Assembly (NCBI GenBank): GCA_016794465.1
Contig: JAEUKA010000053.1
Coordinates: 19,999-83,998, forward strand
Direction: 5' to 3'
From: Myxococcales bacterium
GTDB lineage: Bacteria > Myxococcota_A > Polyangia > Palsa-1104 > JAEUJZ01
Length of the DNA stretch: 64,000 nucleotides
In this document: one piece after another, positions 33,278-41,632 of the stretch
Layout: each line of letters opens with the position of its first letter
Position numbering within the stretch: position 1 is the first letter of the stretch
Made by a program: the position numbers and the translations under genes
Notes under the pieces: model-generated
Seen by the model: the letters and a program-made list of their open reading frames with translations, nothing else
Database searches by the model: none
Told to the model about the DNA's origin: nothing

Positions 33278-34879
33278 CTACAGCGGGATGTTGCCGTGCT
33301 TCTTGGGCGGATTCTGTTGCCGCTTGTTGCGCAGCATCCGCAGCGCCGTGATGATCTTGTGACGGGCCTGACGCGGGCGAATCACCTCGTCGACGTACCC
33401 GAGTGATGCTGCCGAGTACGGATTGGCAAACTTTTCCCGATACTCGCGGACATAGGCGGCGCGCACGGCTTCGGGATCGGCGGACTGGGCCAGCTGCTCG
33501 CGATAGATGATGTTGACTGCACCCTCGGGGCCCATCACAGCGATCTCGGCGGTCGGGAACGCGAAGTTGATGTCAGCGCGGACATGTTTCGAGGCCATGA
33601 CATCGTAGGCACCGCCGTAGGCCTTGCGGGTGATGAGCGTCACTTTCGGCACTGTTGCCTCGACGAACGCGTAGAGCAGCTTGGCGCCGTGACGGATGAT
33701 GCCGCCGTGTTCTTGATCGCGGCCCGGCATAAAGCCAGGAACGTCGACGAGCGTGAGCAGCGGAATGTTGAAGCAGTCGCAGAAACGCACAAAGCGGGCG
33801 GCCTTCACCGACGCGGCAATGTCGAGCACCCCGGCCAGCACCGCCGGCTGATTGGCGACGATTCCGATGCTGCGACCGTCCATGCGCGCGAAGCCGACGA
33901 CGATGTTCTGGGCCATCTCGGGCTGGATTTCGAGGAAGCGACCCGAGTCGACGATGCGACGGATCAGCTCTTTGATGTCGTAGGCCCGGGTTGCTTCGAC
34001 GGGAACGAGGTTGTCGAGCGCCGCATCTTCGCGGTCCACCGGATCGCTGGAAGTCACCACCGGTGGATCTTCGGCGTTGTTCTGCGGCAGATACGACAGC
34101 AGCTCGCGCATCGTCAGCAGCGCCGATTTCTCGTCGGGACAGCGCAGGTGCGCCACCCCCGAGCGGCTCGAGTGCGCCAGCGACCCACCCAGGTCTTCCT
34201 TGCTGACTTCCTCGTGCGTGACCGCCTTCACCACGTCGGGACCGGTGATGAACATGTAGCTGGTCTTATCGACCATCGCGATAAAGTCGGTCATCGCCGG
34301 CGAATAGACCGCCCCGCCGGCACACGGCCCGAGAATGAGCGACAGCTGCGGCACCACTCCCGAGGCCAGCACGTTGCGGGTGAAGATCTCGGCGTAGCCC
34401 GCCAGCGACTCGACGCCTTCTTGAATGCGCGCGCCCCCCGAGTCATTCAGCCCGACCACCGGCGCTCCGACGCGCATCGCCAGATCCATGACCTTGCAGA
34501 TCTTCTGGGCGTAGGCTCCCGACAGCGAGCCGCCAAAGACCGTGAAGTCTTGCGCGAACAGAAACACCTGACGGCCACCGACCTGACCGTAGCCCGTGAT
34601 GACGCCGTCGCCGAGGATCTTTTGCTCGGCCATGCCGAAGTCGGTGCAGCGGTGGGTGACGAACTTGTCCAGCTCGACGAAGCTGCCCTTGTCGCAGAAC
34701 AGCTCGATGCGCTCGCGGGCCGTGAGCTTGCCGGACTCGTGCTGGCGCTTCATCCGTGCCGTGCCGCCGGCGACGAGAGCCTCGGCTTCTTTGGCCTCGA
34801 GGACTTTGAGCGGGGAAGGTCGCTCGCTGGCGACGGGGGCGGGTTGGTTCGACGGTTCGCTTGGGCTGCTCGTGCTCAT
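33278..34879 (-). CDS. pccB: Propionyl-CoA carboxylase, beta (carboxyltransferase) subunit
   Basis: A 533-residue carboxyltransferase that moves CO2 from biotin to propionyl-CoA. Family marks are KLTARERIELFCDKGSFVEL, QVFLFAQDFTVFGGSLSG, GLNDSGGARIQEGV (acyl-CoA oxyanion), VPQLSLILGPCAGGAVYSPA, VDVPGFMPGRDQEHGG and RKAYGGAYDVMASKH. In that last segment the residue after GAY is Asp, which in studied homologues favours propionyl- over acetyl-CoA. The C-terminus is basic (KRQQNPPKKHGNIPL). The alpha (biotin carboxylase) subunit is not in this window. The ATG at 34879 precedes a 30-residue Pro/Ser-rich, non-conserved leader, so the start could be later. Confidence 0.92.
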   Translation of the reverse strand: MSTSSPSEPSNQPAPVASERPSPLKVLEAKEAEALVAGGTARMKRQHESGKLTARERIELFCDKGSFVELDKFVTHRCTDFGMAEQKILGDGVITGYGQVGGRQVFLFAQDFTVFGGSLSGAYAQKICKVMDLAMRVGAPVVGLNDSGGARIQEGVESLAGYAEIFTRNVLASGVVPQLSLILGPCAGGAVYSPAMTDFIAMVDKTSYMFITGPDVVKAVTHEEVSKEDLGGSLAHSSRSGVAHLRCPDEKSALLTMRELLSYLPQNNAEDPPVVTSSDPVDREDAALDNLVPVEATRAYDIKELIRRIVDSGRFLEIQPEMAQNIVVGFARMDGRSIGIVANQPAVLAGVLDIAASVKAARFVRFCDCFNIPLLTLVDVPGFMPGRDQEHGGIIRHGAKLLYAFVEATVPKVTLITRKAYGGAYDVMASKHVRADINFAFPTAEIAVMGPEGAVNIIYREQLAQSADPEAVRAAYVREYREKFANPYSAASLGYVDEVIRPRQARHKIITALRMLRNKRQQNPPKKHGNIPL

Positions 34880-34921
34880 GGGGCGCAGAACTTAGCGCAA
34901 CTGGCGGGGCTGTGTCACGGA

Positions 34922-37900
34922 CTACTGGGACCGGCTGCCGAGGGTGGCACGCAGCTTGACGACCTGATCCCCGCCGCGAATCACCGAAAGCTCGACCGTC
35001 TCGCCGCTCTTGTGTTTGCGCAGCGCAAACGTCATGTCTTCCAGCGTCGAGATCTTGCTGTCCCCAAGCTGAATCAGCACATCTCCGGCGGTGATGCCCG
35101 CCTTGTCCGCTGGACTGCCCGGTCGCGACCCCGACAGCTTGACGCCGCCTTGCGCACCTTGCATCGCCGTGTAGTCCGGTATGGTACCAAGGTAGGCGCC
35201 ATACCCACCCATGTCTCCCTGACGCGGCGCTGGACCTTTGGGCTTGCTATAGGTCAGCGCGGTCGCCGGGCCCTTCAGCTTCTCGCCGAGCTGGCGCAGG
35301 ATGTCCGTCGCTAGGCTGCTCACCTGCAAGATCCCGAGCGAGTTGATCTTGTCGGCGGTGTCACTCGGGCGGTGGTAATCGGCGTGCGCTCCGGTAAAGA
35401 AAAACAGCACTGGCACTCCGGCGGCATAAAACGGCGTCATGTCACTGGGACCATAGCCGTCGCCCCCGAGTCGGCAGCGCAGCCCGCTTCGCTGACACGC
35501 CGGCAGCACCAGATCTTTCCACTCCAAAGCCGAGTCGCTGCCTTGCACGCTCACCGTCGGAATCGTGCCCTCGGGCGAGCCACCCAGCCGACCTACCATG
35601 TCGAAGTTGAGCATCGCTTTGAGCCGCTCCCGCGACAGACCTTGGGGCCAGGCCGCGACGAAGCGGCTGCTGCCGACCAGACCCAGCTCCTCGCCGGTGA
35701 ACGCCGCAAGGTAGACATCGAAGCCGCGCTCTTTCTCGGCGAGCAGTCGCGCTACCTCGAGCAGTGCCGTTGTCCCCGAGCCATTGTCGTCGGCACCGGG
35801 ATGGACCTGGGTAGAGCCTGGCGCCATCGACGACCGCCCACCGAGGCCCAGATGGTCATAGTGCGCGCCGATCACGATTGCCGGCACCACACCGCTCGCA
35901 GGCTGACTCGCCGGCAACAGCCCGATCACGTTGCGCTCTTTGCGAGACTCCCGCACAAGGTTCACCTTGCCGGACAGCTCTGCCGTCGCTGAAACGCCAG
36001 ACGACTGTGCCGTCTCTGCCGCGATGACAAGATGCGCCAGTGGTCCTTCCGCTTTGACAGCGACGGCTCCGCCATGCCCACCGTGAGCACCACCACCGTG
36101 AGCACCACCACCGTGAGCACCACCACCGGGTTCAGGTCCCTTTGGTAGCAGCGCAGCGACGAGCGTACGACTGCCAAACGCCACGGGAATGCCCGCGCCA
36201 CCCTCTGGACCATCGAGCGTCAGCTTCGGCAGGTTGTCGTTTTTGGGATCGACAAAGATCACCGCCTGCGCCCCGTGCTCACGCAGGTTCCAGGCCTTGT
36301 AGCGCAGATCCGAATACGAGCGCGCCGCCGACGCTGGCAGCTTACCCTCGGGAATCCCACGCAGCACCACCGCCACCTGCCCCTTGAGATCGAGCCCTTG
36401 CAGATCGTCCCAGTGCGACTCCGGCGACGTGATTCCGTAGCCCGCAAAGCGCAGCTTGCCGGCAAAGGTGCCATTTCCCGACATCGCGGCCACCACCATC
36501 TCCGTCGGCTGGAGCACCCGTGCCCCGCTGCTGAACGTCGAGCCGCCGTCACGGACACCAATCACCACCTCGACCGACTGGAAGTAGCTGGGATGGCCAG
36601 AAACTGGCTCACCGACGGGCTGAAGTCCCGCGCTCTGCATCCACCGGGCCAGCTCGTCCCCCGCCGCTTGGATTCCGCTGGTGCCGACGCCGCGACCTTG
36701 GCGCTCGGGGGCTGCGAGCCAGCCGATCCGCCGCGACACGGTGTCCGCCGCGACCGGTTTGGTGGATTGTGGCGCGAACTTGACCCAATCGGCCAAAAAG
36801 ACATTGGTTTCGCCGCGCGCTTTGCCGCCCCGATTCGAGGAAAACGCCAGCGTCTTGCCGTCGGGAGAAAAGATGGGAAAGCCGTCGAAGTCCGGCGCGT
36901 CAGTGATTCGCTCGAGCTGCGAGCCGTCGGCGTTGATCGCCCACAGGTCAAACTCGCGACCGCGCGGATCGCCATTGTTCGACGAAAAGATGATGCGGCG
37001 GTTGGCGGCTCCAGCGACGCTGGCGGGAAAGAAAAACGGCGCGAACGAGGCTGCCCCAAGCTCGGTGACCTGATGAGCATTTTTGCCGTCGGCATCGGCG
37101 ACCCACAGCTCCATTCGCGTCGGCCTGACCATGTGCTCGGCCAGCAGATCTTTCATCGTCTTGGCCTCGGCGTCGTTGCGCGGCCTATCGGCTCGCCAGA
37201 CGATCGACTTGCAGTCCTCGGAAAAGAACGCGCCACCGTCGTAACCAGGAGCATTGGTAATCCGCTTGACGCCGCTGCCATCGAGGTTCATCCGATACAG
37301 CTCCAGGTCACCGTCGCGGTCCGAGGTGAAGATGACGCTGCCGTCCTTGCAGACGGTGGCTTCCGCGTCGTAGCTCGTCGTATTCGAGAGCCGCTTCACG
37401 TCACTACCGTCGGGCAGCGACGTGTACATCTGGTAGTTATAGAGCGGCCAGACGTAGCCTTTGCTGCGATCCGGCTGCGGCGGACAGTCGTCTCCCAGGT
37501 GTCGCGTCGACGAAAAGATCAGTCGACTGGCATCGGGAAAAAAGTAGCTGCAAGTATGGCGACCTTTGCCGAAAGTGACGGGGACAAGGCGGGGCGGCTC
37601 GCTCCCTTTCGTCGGGATGGTCAGCTGGTAGATCTGGTCGCAGCGGTCCGTCGGGGTCGTGGCTTGCAGGCTCAGCCGCTTGCCGTCTGCCGAGAAGTAC
37701 GCCTCAGCATTCTCGCCGCCGAACGTCAGCTGTCGGAGGTTGCGCAGGTGCTTCTCACCCGGCCCCAGCACGGCCGGACCTGGCACCGGGCCGCCACCAT
37801 GCCCGCCCGCCTGCGCGCCCGCTGGCCCGCCAGGTTGCCCGCCGGCTTGAATGTGCGCTTGTGGCTGCCCGTGTGCTTGCTGCGGCGTCGCCTGTGCCCA

Positions 37901-37960
37901 CGCAACATCGAGCGTGACACAGAGAGAGAAAAGCGTTAAAGAGGAGGACGAAAAAGTCAT
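34922..37960 (-). CDS. Exported M28 zinc aminopeptidase with beta-propeller and PDZ domains
   Basis: A 1012-residue exported enzyme. After a signal peptide and a Gly/Gln/His/Pro-rich linker, residues 75-400 are TolB/WD40-like blades (LRQLTFGGENAEAYFSADGK, SPDGKTLAFSSNRGG). A PA-like segment follows. The M28 peptidase domain at about 660-880 keeps all metal ligands: GAHYDHLGLGG, HPGADDNGSG, FTGEELGLVG, NFDMVGRLGG, DYHRPSDTADK. A PDZ domain closes (GSPADKAGITAGDVLIQLGD). It probably degrades peptides outside the cytoplasm. A 15-base tandem repeat near 36079-36131 encodes three GGGAH units between the PA and peptidase parts. The ATG at 37960 has AGGA seven bases ahead. Confidence 0.88.
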   Translation of the reverse strand: MTFSSSSLTLFSLCVTLDVAWAQATPQQAHGQPQAHIQAGGQPGGPAGAQAGGHGGGPVPGPAVLGPGEKHLRNLRQLTFGGENAEAYFSADGKRLSLQATTPTDRCDQIYQLTIPTKGSEPPRLVPVTFGKGRHTCSYFFPDASRLIFSSTRHLGDDCPPQPDRSKGYVWPLYNYQMYTSLPDGSDVKRLSNTTSYDAEATVCKDGSVIFTSDRDGDLELYRMNLDGSGVKRITNAPGYDGGAFFSEDCKSIVWRADRPRNDAEAKTMKDLLAEHMVRPTRMELWVADADGKNAHQVTELGAASFAPFFFPASVAGAANRRIIFSSNNGDPRGREFDLWAINADGSQLERITDAPDFDGFPIFSPDGKTLAFSSNRGGKARGETNVFLADWVKFAPQSTKPVAADTVSRRIGWLAAPERQGRGVGTSGIQAAGDELARWMQSAGLQPVGEPVSGHPSYFQSVEVVIGVRDGGSTFSSGARVLQPTEMVVAAMSGNGTFAGKLRFAGYGITSPESHWDDLQGLDLKGQVAVVLRGIPEGKLPASAARSYSDLRYKAWNLREHGAQAVIFVDPKNDNLPKLTLDGPEGGAGIPVAFGSRTLVAALLPKGPEPGGGAHGGGAHGGGAHGGHGGAVAVKAEGPLAHLVIAAETAQSSGVSATAELSGKVNLVRESRKERNVIGLLPASQPASGVVPAIVIGAHYDHLGLGGRSSMAPGSTQVHPGADDNGSGTTALLEVARLLAEKERGFDVYLAAFTGEELGLVGSSRFVAAWPQGLSRERLKAMLNFDMVGRLGGSPEGTIPTVSVQGSDSALEWKDLVLPACQRSGLRCRLGGDGYGPSDMTPFYAAGVPVLFFFTGAHADYHRPSDTADKINSLGILQVSSLATDILRQLGEKLKGPATALTYSKPKGPAPRQGDMGGYGAYLGTIPDYTAMQGAQGGVKLSGSRPGSPADKAGITAGDVLIQLGDSKISTLEDMTFALRKHKSGETVELSVIRGGDQVVKLRATLGSRSQ
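36079..36131. repeat. 15-bp in-frame tandem repeat
   Basis: Three and a half copies of a 15-base unit (caccgtgagcaccac on the plus strand) inside the M28 peptidase gene. The units encode repeated Gly-Gly-Gly-Ala-His, a flexible His-rich linker. Copies are nearly identical, so the number may vary between strains by slippage without shifting the frame. Confidence 0.85.
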
Positions 37961-38139
37961 GGCATGTCCTACCCTTGGGTCACCTCGCAGGTCAAGACTC
38001 GCGGCGCCGCAACCCGGACCGCTTGCTCTCGGATGTGCTCGGAACCAGGCGCTTGCAGCTACGTCGAGTCTGCAGAGCGAGGCAAAAGGCCTGGGGAATC
38101 GCGTACCTGCAAAAACAGGACCGGTCCGAGAGCCTCAAG

Positions 38140-38148
38140 TGGTATAGT
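38140..38148 (+). promoter_or_regulatory. Extended -10 promoter
   Basis: TGGTATAGT fits the extended -10 form TGnTATAAT with a single mismatch. No good -35 lies 16-18 bases upstream, as is usual for extended -10 promoters. Initiation near 38155 would give a leader of about 65 bases for the membrane coiled-coil gene at 38221. The rest of 37961-38220 shows no gene. Confidence 0.45.
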
Positions 38149-38220
38149 GTCAAGCAGATTTTCCGTCGAAGAAAGGTCCGTAGCTGGTCGCTCCCGGCTA
38201 GACAAGGAGACGCAGTTCCC

Positions 38221-38961
38221 ATGGCTCGTGAAGAGAACTCGCTATTGTTTTCGCTGAAGGAAGTCGCCAATACCCTCCAGGATCGGCTGAAGGAAGAGGA
38301 AGACTCCCGCGCCGCTGCCATCGAGGCTGAGCGACGTGCCAAGGAAGATGCCATTCGCCGCGTCAAGGAGGAGGAAGAGGCGAAGATTCGTGCCGCCGAG
38401 GACGCCATTCGCCGCGAGCGCGAAGAGAAAGAGCGCAAAGAGCGCGAAGACCGCATCCGTCTGGAAGAGGCAGAGCGTCGCGCCCGCATTGAGGCCGAGG
38501 CCCGCATCGAAGAGGCAAATCTTCGTGCCGCCACCGAGGCAATCAAGAGCAAGCCGCTCCCGGTCAAGCTGATCGCCGCTGTCTCGGCGGTGTTCATCAT
38601 GATCAGCATCGTGATCGTCGTTGGTGTCAAGCGCGCCCAAGATGCCGCCAAGAAGCAGGCAATCGCCGACGCCATTGCTCGGATCGAGAGCGAGCGCAAG
38701 AAGGATCGTGACGAGTCGGCCCGTCTCCAAAAAGCGCTCACCGATCGTCTCAATGAGGCCCGGTCGCTTGAGGATCAAGTCAACGCCGCCAAGAGCGAGA
38801 AGGAGCGACTCGAGCTGGCCGAGAAAGCCAAGGCCGCTGCTTCTGCCGCCTCCCGTGCCGCTTCCGAAGCGGCTGCCCAGCGCGCGGCCTCGAAGGAACG
38901 CGACCGCAAGGCCAAGCTCGAGCGCTGCAAGAACGCCGACGACCCACTCTGCGGTATCTAA
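38221..38961 (+). CDS. Membrane coiled-coil protein
   Basis: A 246-residue protein with a long Glu/Arg/Ala coiled coil (about residues 20-115, for example RRAKEDAIRRVKEEEEAKI), one membrane helix at about 122-142 (LIAAVSAVFIMISIVIVVGV) and a second coiled coil (about 150-240, SEKERLELAEKAKAAA), ending RCKNADDPLCGI with two Cys. It resembles membrane-tethered scaffold or TolA-like rods, but no family is recognised. The ATG at 38221 has AAGGAG eleven bases ahead; an open frame upstream has no start signal. It opens a run of five plus-strand genes through 43261. Confidence 0.65.
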   Translation: MAREENSLLFSLKEVANTLQDRLKEEEDSRAAAIEAERRAKEDAIRRVKEEEEAKIRAAEDAIRREREEKERKEREDRIRLEEAERRARIEAEARIEEANLRAATEAIKSKPLPVKLIAAVSAVFIMISIVIVVGVKRAQDAAKKQAIADAIARIESERKKDRDESARLQKALTDRLNEARSLEDQVNAAKSEKERLELAEKAKAAASAASRAASEAAAQRAASKERDRKAKLERCKNADDPLCGI

Positions 38962-39059
38962 CGCCCGCACCGACTGCTTTCCGTTTCTTCTTAGCGACCG
39001 ATGGCTTTCATCGCCACGTGCCCGTCATCGGTCGCTCGCTTCACCGAAAGGACGCCGCT

Positions 39060-39554
39060 ATGAACGCAAGGACTACCGCTCGTTTCCTCCGTACTTTTGC
39101 GCCTGCACTCTGTATCGGTCTTGGCGCTTTGCTCTCGACGGGCTGTGAGGAGCCACCGGACAACTCGCCGGCGGTGATGATTACCGCGCCCAATCCCGAG
39201 CAGATGCTCAAGGTGGGCGAGCCCATCAAGGTGCTGTTTGCGATCGGGGGCACGGACACGAGCAGTGGCTGCGAAGCCGGGTTTCCGTTCAAGCTGAGCG
39301 GCTCCGATGTCAAGGAGTGCGGTCGTGGTCAGGTCCGGGCGTACATCGGGGGCGTCAACTTCGTGGCCCGTGCGAACGTGGTTCCGGTCGGTGGCATGGA
39401 GTTTGTGATTCCGAACGCCGCGATCGTGGGTGACACCGCGCCGTATCTGACGGCAGGACGTAAACGGCTGGTGTTCAAGCTGTTCTATAATGATCAGCCT
39501 GGGACTCCGGTCGAGCCGCAGCGGTCGGCGGAGCTGTACGTCAACCTCCAATAG
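39060..39554 (+). CDS. Predicted lipoprotein
   Basis: A 164-residue lipoprotein. The signal (RFLRTFAPALCIGLGALLST) ends in the lipobox STGC. The mature part is one beta-sandwich-like domain: VMITAPNPEQMLKVGEPIKV, SGCEAGFPFKLSGSDVKEC (two Cys likely paired), GQVRAYIGGVNF, KRLVFKLFYNDQ. This Ig-like order resembles domains seen in myxobacterial surface lipoproteins. The ATG at 39060 has AAAGGA eight bases ahead; an upstream in-frame ATG lacks one. Function unknown. Confidence 0.65.
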   Translation: MNARTTARFLRTFAPALCIGLGALLSTGCEEPPDNSPAVMITAPNPEQMLKVGEPIKVLFAIGGTDTSSGCEAGFPFKLSGSDVKECGRGQVRAYIGGVNFVARANVVPVGGMEFVIPNAAIVGDTAPYLTAGRKRLVFKLFYNDQPGTPVEPQRSAELYVNLQ

Positions 39555-39586
39555 GTGCCACGACTTAGGTGCCACGACTTAGGTGA
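39552..39586. repeat. 14-bp direct repeat carrying the ribosome site
   Basis: The unit TAGGTGCCACGACT occurs twice head to tail (39552-39565 and 39566-39579), with a third partial TAGGTG at 39580. The first copy starts on the stop codon of the lipoprotein gene, and each copy carries an AGGTG string that resembles a ribosome site. The last serves the FHA gene at 39590. Confidence 0.7.
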
Positions 39587-39589
39587 ACG

Positions 39590-40462
39590 ATGGACCAAGA
39601 CAAGTCGCGAAAAAACCGCGCGGATGCGGGCAACCGAGGCCCGCTGCTGCTTCTGTCTTATGCGGGCGCGCTCGAGGCTCCCGAGACAGGTCGTCGGTTC
39701 ACCCTCGATGGCGATGAGCTGATCATTGGCCGTAGCAGCGATGCGCACATTCAGATCGATCGCGACTCGGTGTCTCGTCGTCACGCCCGGCTGTCGAAGA
39801 CGGAAGGCGGCTGGCTGGTGCAGGATCTCCAGTCGACCAACGGCAGCTATGTCAACGATGTACCGATTCGCGAGCACAAGCTCACTGCCGGAGATCAGCT
39901 CAAGGTTGGCAGCGCGATTTTTCGTTACCTCGCCGGCAGTAACATCGAGGCCCTGCTAAGTGACGAGCTGTATCAGATCGCGGTTCGGGATGGCCTGACG
40001 CATGCGCTCAGCCGGCGGGCGTTCGTCGAGGCTGCGGAGCGAGAGGTCGCACGCGCCCACAAGCTCAACCGGCCGTTGTCGCTGCTCGCCGTCGACATCG
40101 ATCACGTCAAACAGGTCAACGACAACTTTGGCCACCTGTCCGGCGACTTTGTCATCAAAGAGCTGGCGCGGCGGATTCGCAAAAAATGCGAGCGCTTCGA
40201 GCTTCTCTGTCGGTACGAAGGCACGCAGTTTTTGCTGCTGCTGCCGGAAACCGCGATCGCGTTTGCGCAGAGCCGAGCGGAAGATCTTCGCAATGCGGCG
40301 GCGAGTGAGCGCTTCCTGTTTGAGGGCGATCAGCTCGCAGTGACGGTCACGGTGGGTGTGATCACGCTGGCTCCCGACGGTGATACCGTCCAACTCCTTC
40401 GACAATCACAAGAGGCCGTGCAGCGCGGTAAGAAGCAAGGTAGAAACCGAGTCGTAAGCTAA
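39590..40462 (+). CDS. FHA - degenerate GGDEF protein
   Basis: A 290-residue soluble protein. The FHA domain at about 35-110 is intact (LIIGRSSDAHIQI, DSVSRRHARLSKT, QSTNGSYVND). A GGDEF-fold domain at about 125-290 has DGLTHALSRRAFVEAAEREV, LLAVDIDHVKQVNDNFGH and VTVTVGVITLAPDG, but the active loop reads RYEGTQFLLLL instead of R(Y/W)GGDEF. Cyclic-di-GMP synthesis is therefore unlikely; GTP or effector binding may remain. The order FHA then GGDEF suggests a phosphothreonine-gated output. It lies in a plus-strand run between a lipoprotein and a TonB-like gene. Confidence 0.85.
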   Translation: MDQDKSRKNRADAGNRGPLLLLSYAGALEAPETGRRFTLDGDELIIGRSSDAHIQIDRDSVSRRHARLSKTEGGWLVQDLQSTNGSYVNDVPIREHKLTAGDQLKVGSAIFRYLAGSNIEALLSDELYQIAVRDGLTHALSRRAFVEAAEREVARAHKLNRPLSLLAVDIDHVKQVNDNFGHLSGDFVIKELARRIRKKCERFELLCRYEGTQFLLLLPETAIAFAQSRAEDLRNAAASERFLFEGDQLAVTVTVGVITLAPDGDTVQLLRQSQEAVQRGKKQGRNRVVS

Positions 40463-40480
40463 ACTTCGCTTTGTCGACTC

Positions 40481-41623
40481 GTGCCTACTTTCGTCCGCCG
40501 CTCTCGCACTGTTCGTTACGCTGCCTCGGCAGTGCTGGCGTTGTGTGCGCATGGACTGATGTTTGGCTACCTGGCCTGGGCTGGGGTGTTGTCGCCGTCG
40601 CTGTCGAAGCCGCTGCCGCTGCTGGTGGATGGCCTGCCCGAGCGCGAAGGTGACAGCGAGCCGCTCACGGTGGAGTCGCTGGTTGACGACATCGATCAGC
40701 CGCCGAAGCCGAGTGAGCGTGACGCCAAAGCCGCAAAGGAGCGCGAACAGAAAGACCCCAAAGGCCAGGTTGTCGACATCGCGCAGCCGGCGATCGAGCA
40801 GCGACCCGATCAGGCCAAGTTTTTGTCCGAGTATGACTCGACGGTGTTGCGTGAAACCAAGGGTCAGGTCGGTCGCGACAAGGCCGGTGCGCAGCTGGCT
40901 CCGACGCCACCTGTGCCAGCGATTCCGCCGCTACCGCCGAGCAAGCTACCGCCGGGCGATCCGCGCGCGACTCCGCCGAAGAGCAGCCTCGTGGCTCTGC
41001 GCGGGCCGAGCGGGGACAAGGTGCCAGGTCCGATGGGGCCGGCCAGTGAGGTGCGATCACTTGGTCCCGACGGGACACTGGCGCATCAGGCGGGACAAGG
41101 TTCGCCGTCGCAGAGCGAGCGAGTCGGGGCCCAGACGCTGCCGGGGGCTGGTCCATTAAGACTTACTCCAACACAAGAGTCTCTCCAGCGGGCGCTTGGA
41201 CAGGGCAGCGGCTCGCCGGACTATCTGGCTGACCTCGACGAGGGTGACGCGACTGCGCTTAGCTCCAAAAAGTGGAAGTTTGCGGCATTTTTCAACCGCA
41301 TGAAGAGCCAGGTCCGCGAGGAGTGGCATCCCGATCAGCTGCTGTCTCGTCACGATCCAAGCGGCAACATCTACGGCGCCAAAGATCGCGTCACGATGCT
41401 GCGGGTCCAGCTCTCACTCGACGGTAAGGTCGCCGACGTGAGCGTCCTGTCATCGTGCGGAGTCGAGTTTCTCGACGAAGAGGCCATGAGCGCCTTTCGC
41501 CGCGCCCAGCCTTTCTCGAATCCTCCCGAGCAGCTGGCCGAGCCCGACGGAATGATCCGCTTCCGATTTGGCTTCGTGGTACAGGTTTCCGGGCACACCT
41601 CGTTCCGCGTCCACAAGTACTAG
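40481..41623 (+). CDS. TonB-family energy transducer
   Basis: A 380-residue TonB-like protein: one N-terminal membrane anchor at about 10-38 (AASAVLALCAHGLMFGYLAWAGVL), a long Pro/Lys/Glu-rich periplasmic spacer (about 45-255), and a TonB C-terminal domain at about 280-380 (MLRVQLSLDGKVADVSVLSS, LDEEAMSAFRRAQPFSNPP, MIRFRFGFVVQV). Such proteins carry proton-motive energy to outer-membrane receptors such as the one at 17129. The start is GTG at 40481. No ExbB or ExbD gene is nearby, so partners lie elsewhere. A different envelope role is possible. Confidence 0.8.
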   Translation: MPTFVRRSRTVRYAASAVLALCAHGLMFGYLAWAGVLSPSLSKPLPLLVDGLPEREGDSEPLTVESLVDDIDQPPKPSERDAKAAKEREQKDPKGQVVDIAQPAIEQRPDQAKFLSEYDSTVLRETKGQVGRDKAGAQLAPTPPVPAIPPLPPSKLPPGDPRATPPKSSLVALRGPSGDKVPGPMGPASEVRSLGPDGTLAHQAGQGSPSQSERVGAQTLPGAGPLRLTPTQESLQRALGQGSGSPDYLADLDEGDATALSSKKWKFAAFFNRMKSQVREEWHPDQLLSRHDPSGNIYGAKDRVTMLRVQLSLDGKVADVSVLSSCGVEFLDEEAMSAFRRAQPFSNPPEQLAEPDGMIRFRFGFVVQVSGHTSFRVHKY

Positions 41624-41632
41624 CGTTTGCAC

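Noticed and set aside
33584..35314. 576-codon plus-strand frame over the carboxylase and the M28 peptidase
   Set aside because: It crosses two well-supported minus-strand genes and the gap between them, and has no recognisable domain.
36275..37939. 554-codon plus-strand frame over the M28 peptidase gene
   Set aside because: Mirror frame of the beta-propeller region; no domain and no start signal.
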